Made by a program: the position numbers and the translations under genes. The notes below the pieces were generated by a model, which was not told the DNA's origin, searched no databases, and was given only the letters and a program-made list of their open reading frames with translations. From NCBI GenBank assembly GCA_000226015.1, contig JH154313.1, forward strand, positions 103,814 through 150,815: a stretch of DNA of 47,002 bases. The letters run 5' to 3'. Shown here piece after piece: positions 11,401-20,550 of this stretch. The stretch comes from Mnemiopsis leidyi (taxonomy: Eukaryota; Ctenophora; Tentaculata; Lobata; Bolinopsidae). Every line of letters begins with the position of its first letter. Position 1 is the first letter of the stretch.

Positions 11401-13106
11401 TTTCCATGAGGCAAGGGTGTATCTCAAATAAATAAGGGTGTATCTCCAAGAAATAACTCAATGCAACATTCCCGCGTGAGCAACTTAACAATAGAAATAA
11501 AATTCCAACAAATTTTCATGTTGCCCTTTGCATCTAACTTATCTTATATTACGCGATGAAAATTTCAGCAATTTTTTACTCCCTATTCCTCTCAATCTTA
11601 ATCGTAATCATGGCTTAATTTGACTCCTGTTTACGTAAAAAATATGGCAGCCTTAATTGTCCCAATTTACCCAATCACTTAGAAAATGGTTAAATTAAGA
11701 GTTGGAACAACATTCTTATAAATAAATTAAATGTTCAATATCTATTCATTTATTTGATTACCATGGTGTTCATGTACAAATCAAAAAATGTAAGATGAGG
11801 GCGAATCCGTCTGTCACAGCTCACCCGCTTTTCCCGCATATTGTCTCCGTAACTTCTTACAAGAAATAACTCATCAGGAGGGTAATTGGCAATTTAAAAC
11901 TAGTGCAAAACGACGGCAATAACTGATTTTATATATGAAGTCGGATATTGCGACTTATAAAGCAAAATATATGTGTTTTGGGGCTTTTAGAGACATACAA
12001 TTTTTTGAACTTGAAGACTATTTTCAATCGATTTCTCGTCCAATTCAAGCCCGGGTTCAGTTACGACCCCTATAGTATGACAATATAAAGTGTGGCATAC
12101 GACCCACCTTAGACACCTCCGGAAGACGGTTTTTTGCAAACGAGTTGGAGTCAGAACGGGAAGAGAACAATGTTCTAGGCATTTTAAATTCATATAGGTG
12201 AGGTTGAAAAATTTTAAATTTGAAGAAGTTTAAATATGATTTATGAATATTATGGAGGGCTTATCCGTAATGTCTCCAAACATATATTTTGATTTTTAAG
12301 TCACAATATCCGCTTTATACATAAAGTCAGTTATTGCGGTCATTTTGCATTAGTTTTAAATTGCCAATTACCCTCCTATGATGAGTTATTTCCCGCTTTT
12401 GCTGCTCATCGAGGCAAAATCGCAAATGCGACAGGGGCAGTATGCAGAAAAGTGGGTGAGCGCCCTCAACCCCCCCCCCCCAAATATAACGAAATTGCCC
12501 AAAACTACACACTTTATATTAATCATAGTGATCCCGAGAATGGAATTTTTCAACTCTTGAATAACGGCTAGGTGGCGCAGTGGTTAGAATGTCAGTTTCG
12601 TAATCGAGAGGTTGCGAGTTCGAATCTCAGCGCTGCCTAGTCGTGGGGTGAGCGTCTTTGACTCTCAGCTAAGGATTCCATCGGATCTCTGCAGCCTCAC
12701 GGTCCACCCAGCCGAATGCTCGAGAAATCGTGTGTGAGGGCTAAATGGGGAGCTGTACTACTTTTAAAAGCAACTTCACTGGATGGCTACCGTGATTGGG
12801 GTCACATGCCTAGCATGATTTATCTACCTGCTTACTTGCACTTGTGTGTGTCTGCAGAAGCATTAGGGTTCAGGCACTGCCTGCAACAGGCTATCCTGAA
12901 CTTAAAAGCTTGCTACTTACTTTTTGAATAAAGACTCAAAGGTCTTGAATCATTTAATTTACGCTTTTCAAAGAAGTTATTATCTCTCAGGATTGTGTTT
13001 GATAATTGTCGGAGTGAACATATCCGGACTAATGAGGCTGCGATACGGAAAAGGACGAAATCAGATAAGAAGTGAACTGACTCGGCCACTAATCCAGGAC
13101 GAGTAA
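8435..13106 (+). CDS. Duplicated tetraspanin 3' exons (8435-8496 and 12991-13106)
   Basis: Exon 8435-8496 is a second copy of the loop-closing exon 5283-5344: same 62-nt length, same phases, intact AG and GT borders. I count ten base differences (about 84% identity). They replace the last conserved loop cysteine by Phe (GFYEK for GCYKK). Exon 12991-13106 is a second copy of the terminal exon 7218-7333: same 116-nt length, three differences (about 97%), only one changing a residue (Ile to Met), and the stop conserved. The two copies join in frame to give an intact TM4 and tail. No copies of the TM3 or CCG exons were found nearby, so this is either a set of alternative 3' exons for the upstream tetraspanin or a partial gene duplicate. 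The secreted-protein gene on the minus strand lies inside the long intron between them, and a SINE sits just before the second exon. Confidence 0.6.
8597..8712 (+). repeat. Interspersed repeat R2, copy 2
   Basis: Shows the same order of motifs as 3427-3546: TGTTGCTCAATTGCTTCTAG, GAGATGGAAAT, then CCTGAGATCTAACTAAGCGG. It begins about 100 bp after the duplicated tetraspanin exon. Confidence 0.75.
8848..9807 (-). CDS. Small secreted cysteine-containing protein, two exons, unknown family
   Basis: Exon 1 runs from ATG at 9807 to 9558 and exon 2 from 9362 to the stop at 8848, joined in phase 1 across a 195-bp intron with canonical borders. The 254-residue product starts with a clear signal peptide (MLRLCLGVLLLSIALEAGKS). 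A basic region with six Cys after the signal peptide follows in exon 1 (residues ~22-83), suggesting a small disulfide-bonded domain. Exon 2 gives a ~170-residue, beta-rich-looking domain with two Cys and no transmembrane segment. I do not recognise the family; an extracellular or secretory role is inferred only from the signal peptide and cysteines. An in-frame second Met (9801) could be the real start. The gene is nested, on the opposite strand, in the interval between the duplicated tetraspanin exons. Confidence 0.75.
10005..10140. repeat. GC-rich dispersed repeat (GGCGGAGCCCC type)
   Basis: A run of short self-complementary units (GGGCGGAGCCCC, GGGGGCGGAGCCCCCC, GGGGCGCAGCCCCC) stands out sharply from the AT-rich background. 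It begins with GGGCGTAGCTAGGATTTTTGG. Similar repeats are common in invertebrate genomes. There is no coding capacity. Confidence 0.6.
11155..11469. mobile_element. MITE with ~85-bp terminal inverted repeats
   Basis: The left arm 11155-11240 and right arm 11381-11469 are near-perfect reverse complements. They run from ATGTTGCATTGA/TCAATGCAACAT at the tips through TTATTTATTTGAGATAC to CATGGAAACGTCGGAAATCG. The central ~140 bp is unique. Length 315 bp, no coding frame: a non-autonomous foldback-type DNA element. Confidence 0.85.
11863..12392. mobile_element. Second inverted-repeat element, ~530 bp
   Basis: The left arm (11863-11960; AACTCATCAGGAGGGTAATT, then GGCAATTTAAAACTAGTGCA) is the reverse complement of the right arm (12296-12392), with scattered mismatches. 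Bases outside the arms (CCGCTTTT, GCTCAT) also resemble sequence at 11091-11120. No transposase is visible. Confidence 0.75.
12566..12925 (+). mobile_element. tRNA-derived SINE
   Basis: The first 75 bases are tRNA-like. They hold a perfect A box (TGGCGCAGTGG, 12573-12583), a good B box (GAGTTCGAATC, 12616-12626) and an acceptor-like pairing CTAGG/CCTAG. The anticodon stem does not pair properly, so this is not a functional tRNA; the CGT triplet in the loop position hints at a tRNA-Thr ancestor. About 280 bp of unrelated tail follows, reaching the start of the duplicated tetraspanin terminal-exon block. The A and B boxes form an internal RNA polymerase III promoter. The 3' limit is uncertain. 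Confidence 0.75.
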
Positions 13107-14392
13107 TGTTGTTTGTGGACGTTCTTTAAGTTGCTGTTTTAGTTGCTACGTGTTACCAAAGGCGATGGTGGTATTCAATTTTTCCGTTTCTTTAAAGGCC
13201 TACATTCAAATAACAATGAGCTTAAACTTATTTTTACTAATTATTGCAGTGATGAAATTATGTAATATTGTATCTTGATTGTTATTTCACATTGATTTTA
13301 TGATTCTTTTGTTGGATTGAATCCGCTGTTGAGTGTAGACTTTAGCTAACCATTTGCATTGTCTTAAATCATTGAACTTATACTTCTTAACTGAAAATTT
13401 AAGGTTATTTTTGGACATTTTGTATCGGGTAGTCTTTTGGCAGGCAATGTTGTCCTTAAAAGTGATCTGACGGAAACTGTTTATCTTAAAGTCATGTGCT
13501 GGTGACACCGTGCTTTCAGCTATAAAATAATCTGTCCCTATTTAAAGGGACTCTTATCATCTGGTGGTTTGTAATGCTTTTAATGTAAATTTTGTTGGAA
13601 GCAAGCACCAATTTTTCACACACATTTGTTTCATGTGGGTATTGTCTGATTTATTGGCGTGTTGTCCTTTTTTCTAGATTTCTATTTCTTTTCCGTTTTT
13701 AGAGCGACAATATTAAAACATGGTAGATATTATGGTAATGATAGAAATGAAAATTCGCAATGATCCTGGCACCTTGCGAAAGCTCGTCTTCATTTATTAG
13801 TGTTCTTCTATCCAAAAAATCTTCGTGTTTGTTGACTCGATGTAAAGTAAAAACAAAACATAAATGAAATAAAAATTTTTACGTAGATTTATTGAATTAT
13901 GTTAGTTTAAATCTATGTTACAACAGTACAACACATATGCTTGTAGATTGTACAGCACTGCTATAAAAGGCCAACCTTGGTGTCTGTGATGACGTAACTT
14001 GGGAGTTGTGAGCAAGCAAACACAAAGCTAAAGGATCTGTCATTTCAATGAATTAGAGACCCGGTCGGAACTCTGAAAATATATCGAGGGAACCGGAGCG
14101 GAAATCGAACCCACAACCTCCAGTTATCCTAAAAATACAAAATCTTGCCCCGTGTCATACCCATTATACATTTCAGCAAAAATGTGATTACGTGTAAACT
14201 CAAGTTTGTTGCACACGCAGCATGGATGATTTATAGAACACTACCTAAACCGTTTCTTTTCGTTCTCCGGAATTCAAATTTCCGAACCTGTAATCCTCTG
14301 GCTCACATAACTTACGGACCAACTTAATCCGGCCAACAAAGTTCTGGTTCAACAAATTCCGAATATTAACAGACAATATTTACGGATCTAAC
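13107..14392. other. Duplicated tetraspanin 3' flank, then non-coding sequence
   Basis: 13107-13175 matches 7334-7402 closely. 13205-13350 is a more diverged match to about 7530-7660. GACACCGTGCTTTCAGCTAT at 13504 recurs at about 29427, 29587 and 29857. A reverse-strand B-box-like motif (GGTTCGATTTC, complement of 14101-14111) may mark another degraded SINE. No gene is supported. The first exon of the SLC35D gene should lie here or further upstream. Confidence 0.5.
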
Positions 14393-14630
14393 ATGGTCCG
14401 GAGTTTTACTGTACGTGATATCTAACAACATTTATCAGTACACAGTATGGCATGGTAATGACATCATGAAAAACTCATTAAATGAGTTGTACTTCGCAGC
14501 AGATAAGATGGGCGTCTGCTGTAATCTTCTACATGATGACGTCATTTGCTATCGTTGCTGCCAACAAGAGTGTACTTTCTATTTACAAGTTAGCGTTATT
14601 GATTGATTTTTCTGAAAAATCTGTATTTGC
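14393..14630 (+). repeat. 238-bp duplicated block, copy 2
   Basis: Full-length partner of 7749-7986 (five substitutions, no indels). It ends about 200 bp before the first recognised exon of the nucleotide-sugar transporter. Confidence 0.85.
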
Positions 14631-14838
14631 TGTTTTTGGCATCATGTTTTAAAGCCTTTATGCATCTAATGCTGAATGACAGACTTTTTAAAAAAGTATG
14701 ATGACTTGAAATCAATTATAATTTGCGATCCGATTTTCTTCCTTTTGATGCTTTTGATTATTGACTACCGAGAGTAGTTTCGGACAAAATTAAATTTTGT
14801 CAAAAATTCCTACTTAACTACTTCCAATTGTATTTCAG

Positions 14839-17800
14839 ATTTCCAAGCGTACAATTTGTCACTTTGGTGCAGCTGATTGCTACAGTTTTTGTGTTGGAAA
14901 TTCTCAAGTCACTAAAATTCATCGACTACCCGGGTCTCTCAATATCTTCTTTTAAAAATGTAAGTAATCAAATAATCAATACATATTCCTTTAAGCTTTT
15001 CAGGGAGAATGATCTTCCAGGAGCCCCTTTAGTAAAACTGTAAAAGCCTGGGTACGTACAAGTGTCTTTCTAGGGTGGCAACTTTTTTAGAAACATTAAA
15101 AATTATAAATATAAAATTATAACTTTAAAATTATAACTATTTAAAAACAATAACTATAAAACTATAACTTTACAGCTATAACTATAATGCTATAGCTATA
15201 ATACTATAACTATAAAACTATAACTACAAAATTAAAATTATAAAACTAAATCTTTAAAACTATAACTATAAAAACTATAAAGTGGTAAATTTATCAAGTT
15301 ATGTCTCTCTTACATCTTGCTCATTTATTCAGGTTATGCCTCTCCCACCGCTACATCTTGCTAATTTAATGGTTGGTTTAGGAAGTACTAAAATGTTAAG
15401 GTAAGTTAGGGTTCAGTCATTTCCAAGTCGTTCTTTTGGATTTGCATTGCCTCTTTAACGTGAAAGTTAATTAAAAAGACACTATCAATATTCGTTATGA
15501 AATTCGTCTCATCATTTTTTGATCTAAATTTTGATTCAGCCTGATTAGATGAATCAAAAAGTACCTCTTGATTGGTGACAATTTTTATCAAATTTTCAGT
15601 ATTCCTATGTATCAAGTGCTAAGAAGATTTACGGTGCTATTCGTAATGATCGGAGAAATAATTGTTCTAAGGTTTGATTGATTGCATCATAATCTTATTA
15701 TTAGGGTTTCGTTACCATAGATTCTATATATTTTGTCATTTCATTTCCCCAGGTGTGCCATGAAAGTGTCCCCAAATTTCTAAAAAAACGTATGCTAATC
15801 ATAGTGCCTGAGAAGATCCGCTTCTGTGCTGGTCTCCTCTTAAAAATATTGAATTTCAGGAAGAAATTCGACATTTCAATTGTGTTGACGGTTTTGGCTA
15901 TGCTTGGTGGTGTAATTGTAGCGTTTATGTAAGTATTCACTATTCATATCACAAGTGGTTTCAACGGTTTCAGGTATAGGACTCTAAGTCGGGGGACTGT
16001 AGGTCGGCGGCTGCAAAGCAGGGTGGACTCTAGGTCGGGAGATCCCCACAGGGTGGACTCTAGGTCGGGAGACCTAATTGCATGCTACGGTGATTAGATA
16101 GCATGCATGTCACTTATATCAAGTTCATAGTTTGTAACAAAGAGTAACAAGAGGTCGAATGGAAACAAAAGATAATCAATAGAATATAATCAATCACACA
16201 CTAGCTGTAACAAAATTATATAAACAAAATCACAAATGAGCAAGCTCGTCAAAGAACTCCTGTTCTCGTAGAGGTGGTAGTTGCCGACGATCCTCTCCTT
16301 CCTTTCAAAAGTTTGCCTTCTCTAGAGTATGGGGAGCCGGCATTGAGAAAGGATTTAAAGTAAGGGTCCTGCCTTGGATGATCTTGATGGAGGTGTCTGT
16401 AGAGGGAGGAAGGGAGGGAGGGTTGATGGAGGGTGCAGGATGGAGTGGTGGAGGAGGAGGGCTGCGACCAGAGGTCCAAAAGTTCTTTGGAAAACGGTAG
16501 ACATGTTGATGGATACATCTTTGGTTCTGTTTCAGAATATATGCTGTAGTCTGCATGAGACCTTGTTGCCTACGTGGGGCGAGATCCTGGCGAATTAACA
16601 TGATGTCGAGCTTGCATGAAACTCTTGTATCACGTATCCATCCCCTCCGATTACAGGAGATTTGAGCCTTTCAACCTACAAGGGATGGTGTCAACAATGA
16701 TCCAGCAAATCACATCACGGGCTCTGATCACATCACAGGCTCCCGACCTAGAGTCCACCCTGTGGGGATCTCCCTACCTAGAGTCCACCCTTGTTACTCA
16801 TTGTTACAAACTATGAAATTGATATAAGCGACATGCATGTTATCTAATCAGCGTAGCTTTCAAGAAGGTTTCCCGACCTAGAGTCCACCCCGTGGAGATC
16901 TCTCGACCTAGAGTCCACCCTGCTTTGCAGCCGCCGACCTACAGTCCCCCGACTTAGAGTCCCCCGACCCAGAGTCCGGCCCCCACGGTTTCTGTTAACG
17001 GTTGGTGGCATGAGGCATGGTTGTTTCACACCTACAAGATCAAATTGCTGATAGATGAAAACTTAGAACAAACAAAACGGTCTACTGATATAGAATTTGT
17101 ATTGCGTGCTTCATGAGAGTTACGAAACTGTGCGCTTCGCAATAACTTTTACGCGCGCGCGTGCGTGCATTAACCTCCTGCGCTGCGACGGCTCAAACCA
17201 TGTGACTGGATATCCGATATGCCTTCCTCAATAATAAACTTTTTTTAAATTTACGTTTTTATAGCGGGGATTTGGCATACGATAGCAAGGGATATACTCT
17301 GGTTTTACTGAACAATCTCTTCACTGCAGCCTACTCTATTTGCCTCAAAAAAGTTGACGATAAGAAGGTAGTTCTTACAAAGAATATTTCTAATCCAAGC
17401 AACGATTGTTATTCAAACAAGAAACTATCACTGAAACAAGATTACACTTACATTCTAAATCATCCCGTTCTTACAGTTGATGGGGAAGGTTGGACTTATC
17501 TACTACAACTCCATAATATCTCTTCCCATTGCACTTGTCTCTTTTATTCTCTCCGGAGATTTTGCCACGGTTTGAAAACCTTTTTCTACTATCTTTCTCT
17601 AAACATTTCCCACTTACTTAATCACTTTCTGGTTAACGGTTAGTTACGTTTTCCATGACGCAAATTATGTAACGTTTCTAACATAAGGTGAGGTTGTTTA
17701 CTGGATGGTCAAACTGGCAGTTTTGTGTGCAGTTTGCTCTAATAAATATCCTGGGTTTTCTGTTGACATACAGCACCATCCTTTGTAACAACGTGTGTGG

Positions 17801-18822
17801 ACCTCTTACTCAAAACGTTGCAGGTTTGTTGATCACTGGTACATGTATTTGAGGCATCGTGTTTTGAGATCGACTTTTTTATCCTTCACTAATTTAGGCC
17901 TATCGATGTTCGATGTTTGGAAAATTAAACCAAATGAGCAAAGAAATAAAAGCAGACAGCTGCATTGTCTCAGCATGCACTTTGAAGTGGTAGAGTACAC
18001 GCCTACACTTACACTTACCCCATACACTAACACAGGAGTACTGAAGAGCACTGCTATCACATATGCTGGAATGTGGTTTGGGGGAGATTACATCTTCAGC
18101 TGGCTTAACTTTACCGGTGAGTACTGAACAATCTGTCCGTATTATTGGCGGAGTATTTCGATCTGGAATGCTCTACATCACGCATAAACCAAACATACAA
18201 CTTGTCTGGTAAACTCAGTCTGTGTTGACTGGAGGGGACCGTAGAGAGAGTTGAGAGAGAGCCACGCAGCAAATACTACAAGTAAACTTCCTGCTCACCC
18301 TGCAACACGATACTGTAATCTGTACGGTGTTTGACGAGACTATATCCGTCTACCGCGACAGTTATATCGAAACGTCCAGCTATGAGCTGAGAGAGTCGGG
18401 TTTAGCCGCGACAATACGGTGTGTACTTGTTTACGAGCGATGTCACTTGAAAAGATCAAGAATTTCTCCAAAATTCATGTTGCCATGCCTGAAATGCGTG
18501 ACAGTGCGTGATGACCGCGACAGTAGGTTATCAACCTACAAGGCCAGAAATGCGTGAGAGCGCGTGATGGCCGCGACAGTAGGTTATCAACCTACAAGTT
18601 AGTTGTACGCGCACCCTCCTGACATTTTATTCTCATTCGCTTCGAATGAGGGTCGGACAAAGTAAGACAATTTGTTATCAACCTACTATGAACTCAATGT
18701 AAACATTCATAATCTCAGGAATAACGATCAGTGCAGTGGGAGGGATTGTGTATAGTGGCCTGACATTCAGCGGTTTGGAACGGGAAAAGAGGTCCAGGAA
18801 ATCTGATTTATATGTTGCTTAG
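14839..18822 (+). CDS. Nucleotide-sugar transporter, SLC35D type (first exon missing)
   Basis: Nine exons join in frame: 14839-14959, 15333-15400, 15600-15671, 15860-15928, 17265-17367, 17477-17569, 17688-17823, 18036-18116 and 18719-18822 (stop). They give 281 residues that follow the SLC35D1/D2 order throughout: FPSVQFVTLVQLIATV, STKMLRIPMYQVLRRFTVLF, GDLAYDSKGYTLVLLNNLFT, GKVGLIYYNS, TYSTILCNNVCGPLTQNV, then GMWFGGDYIFSWLNFTG and GGIVYSGLTF near the C-terminus. Known family members are multi-pass Golgi/ER antiporters that import UDP-glucuronic acid, UDP-N-acetylgalactosamine or related sugars for proteoglycan and glycan synthesis. Vertebrate proteins are ~350 residues, so ~65 N-terminal residues (TM1 and the NK-LT motif) are missing. 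They should lie upstream in an exon ending in phase 2, which I could not find. The 1.3-kb intron after 15928 contains a fold-back element, and the last intron contains R1 repeats. Substrate cannot be told from the sequence. Confidence 0.93.
15096..15280. repeat. AT-rich degenerate tandem repeat (ACTATAACTATAAA)
   Basis: Imperfect units of 9-17 bp built from AACTATAA and AAAATTAT fill the intron between the first two recognised SLC35D exons. Confidence 0.8.
15979..16980. mobile_element. Fold-back element with ~170-bp inverted repeats and internal subrepeats
   Basis: The left arm 15979-16150 and right arm 16791-16980 are reverse complements with few mismatches. Each arm has an outer part made of subrepeats of GGACTCTAGGTCGGGAG separated by GATCCCCACAGGGT-like spacers, and an inner unique part (GATTAGATA-CATGCATGTC, then CATAGTTTGTAACAA). 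Two further subrepeats lie just inside the right arm (16738-16790). The centre (16200-16700) is purine-rich in part (GGAGGGAGGGAGGG) and its open frames have no family signature. It lies wholly inside one SLC35D intron. The structure resembles foldback DNA transposons, whose long inverted repeats carry tandem subrepeats. Confidence 0.8.
18487..18598 (+). repeat. Interspersed repeat R1, two tandem 56-bp units
   Basis: Units 18487-18542 and 18543-18598 have the same length and each runs from GCC-GAAATGCGTGA through CCGCGACAGTAGGTTATCAA to CCTACAAG. They correspond to the right-hand part of the R1 copies at 914 and 46665. They lie in the last intron of the SLC35D gene. Confidence 0.85.
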
Positions 18823-19963
18823 CAAAGACGAACTGTCATGTTTCTTTCTTTGAGTTTTATTGAGAATTTATAGAATTATTGGAGCTTGAAGAATGAACAT
18901 ACTTTCAATTCTGTTACGTAACTTGTTTTGAATTTGATACCGATTTAATTGTATTTACCTTCAGTATTTTGTTTTGATATTTCAATGTTCCTAGCAGCAC
19001 AGTATGTGCGACAACAAATTTTCCTTATGTTTTAAACACCACTTCTATTTGAATGCTAGAGATGATGTATTTTGTAGCCGATATTTATAACTATTAAATT
19101 TCTTTGTTTGGGGTTTATACAATTTCAGAGAATTACTGCGTTTCATTGTCTGCAAGTAATTTAGTTCGTCATTAATCAAGCTTGTCTTTAACGGAGCCGA
19201 GGGTCGTTACTCATTAAACCTTAATTCAATATTTTACAGTTGAATTTAAACTCCAGGGAGAGGTTACAAGGTCTTAATATTGATTGGCCATGGCTTAACA
19301 CTTGCACTGGCGCTGAGGAACTGGCGCGGGCGGCTGTGGGAAGACTAACAGAAATATTCCGTTTAAAGATTGTTTAAACACATTACTGTAACTATGAACC
19401 ATAATTAATAACATTATCACAAACAAATACAAATCACCAAACAAACTAATTGCAAAACATCAATGCAGCAAACCGCACAGTAACATTAACAAGCTTTTCA
19501 CTGTGCTGGATATTTTCAGACCGGATATTGGTCCCATAGCTTGAACGCTAAATTCCAAACTGAAGCTGCCATGCTAGTTGCATCTAGATTCTAGCTTACA
19601 AACTTTCATTCGCTCTATTCCGCATGGCAACTCGCGTGGAATACCTCTAAGTCAGGAGCTACAAAAACAATGCATGTCGTTAGAGAAAATTAAGTTTTGA
19701 AAAGTTTGATCACAGAGCAAAACTAAATTTTCACAATGGATCATCACTCCCTAAGTCTGATAAAAATCAATTTCATTCACAGTTCTTAATCATAAAAAGT
19801 TCAATTAATGAATATGCAACTTAACATTTACAGCCACAAGTTAATGTTAAAATAATGCAGCAGCTAAAGTTGACCGAACACTTTCTTAGAAAAAGTAACA
19901 CATCAAATGTCATTCGTAAATCGTGTAATATAGTGCCTCGAAAAATAACCCTTCACAAATATC
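18823..19963. other. Downstream region of SLC35D, nothing else recognised
   Basis: Contains the 3' UTR of the transporter and AT-rich sequence. No coding signature or convincing repeat structure was seen. Confidence 0.4.
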
Positions 19964-20051
19964 GTATATATATATACTATATATAGTAGTATATATAGTA
20001 TATACTGTATATACTATATATACTATATATACTATATATACTATATATAGT
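19964..20051. repeat. Palindromic TATATACTA minisatellite
   Basis: Alternating ATATAGTATAT and TATATACTATA units make an almost fully self-complementary AT tract of ~88 bp. Confidence 0.9.
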
Positions 20052-20137
20052 AGCAATATTAGCGCTCAAGAAATGTGTCTAGAGAGACCTGAAACGTAGG
20101 TACATCTACAATTTGCGATTGTCCCTTAGCGCCTTGA

Positions 20138-20253
20138 TCACTGACTACCGCCAGAAGCACCGCTTCCTGGCCAGGCGTAGGCGTAGGCGAAAGCAGCGCC
20201 GGCCATGGTTGAAGTGACGGCATATTTGGCGAAACCAGTACCAGTTGGAGCAT
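20138..20253 (-). CDS. Candidate terminal exon with a Gly/Ala-rich hydrophobic tail
   Basis: After an acceptor-like CCCTCAG (complement of 20254-20260) a frame reads 38 codons to a stop. Its product contains GFAKYAVTSTMAGAAFAYAY, then AWPGSGASGG and the stop. The composition (small residues, one possible membrane segment, Gly/Ser tail) looks protein-like and unlike the surrounding AT-rich DNA. It lies on the same strand as, and 280 bp beyond, the ALDH3 stop. It could be an alternative last exon adding a membrane-anchoring tail, as happens in fatty aldehyde dehydrogenases, or the end of a separate small gene. A second frame is also open across the same bases. No partner exon with certain phase match was found. 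Confidence 0.35.
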
Positions 20254-20439
20254 CTGAGGGATTTTCGTCACATAAATTTAAACAGCTTTCTCGGACACGG
20301 ATTTTCGGAAAATGCCAATGATGAAACTTTTTAAAGAGAAGTATTTGCAAGGAACATTAAATAACTGTCATGCAGATCACAACGACCATGCTTCTTAGCA
20401 GCTGGAGAGTGGAGCCTAAACCCTGGCTCTCTACTCCAT

Positions 20440-20550
20440 AAATCAGGAAGAAATAAGGAAGTTTTCCCTCACGTACAATCACATATTCACATACTAGGCT
20501 TGTAAGAAATAAGGAAGTTTTCCCTCACGTACAATTACATACTAGGCTTG
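20440..20550. repeat. Short tandem duplication at the ALDH3 stop
   Basis: A block containing AAATAAGGAAGTTTTCCCTC, ACGTACAAT and ACTAGGCTTGTAA is present twice (about 20450-20506 and 20507-20553). The second copy covers the last codons and the stop codon of the ALDH3 gene. Confidence 0.75.

Noticed and set aside
12566..12640. Functional tRNA-Thr(CGT)
   Set aside because: A and B boxes and acceptor pairing are present, but the anticodon stem does not pair and a SINE-type tail follows.
16249..16601. Pro/Ser-rich frames inside the fold-back element
   Set aside because: They arise from the purine/pyrimidine-biased GGAGGGAGGG stretch, overlap in several frames and have no motif.
17272..17643. 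Single 123-codon frame as a complete protein
   Set aside because: Splice sites at 17367 and 17477 show that it is two SLC35D exons in different frames with read-through of an intron.
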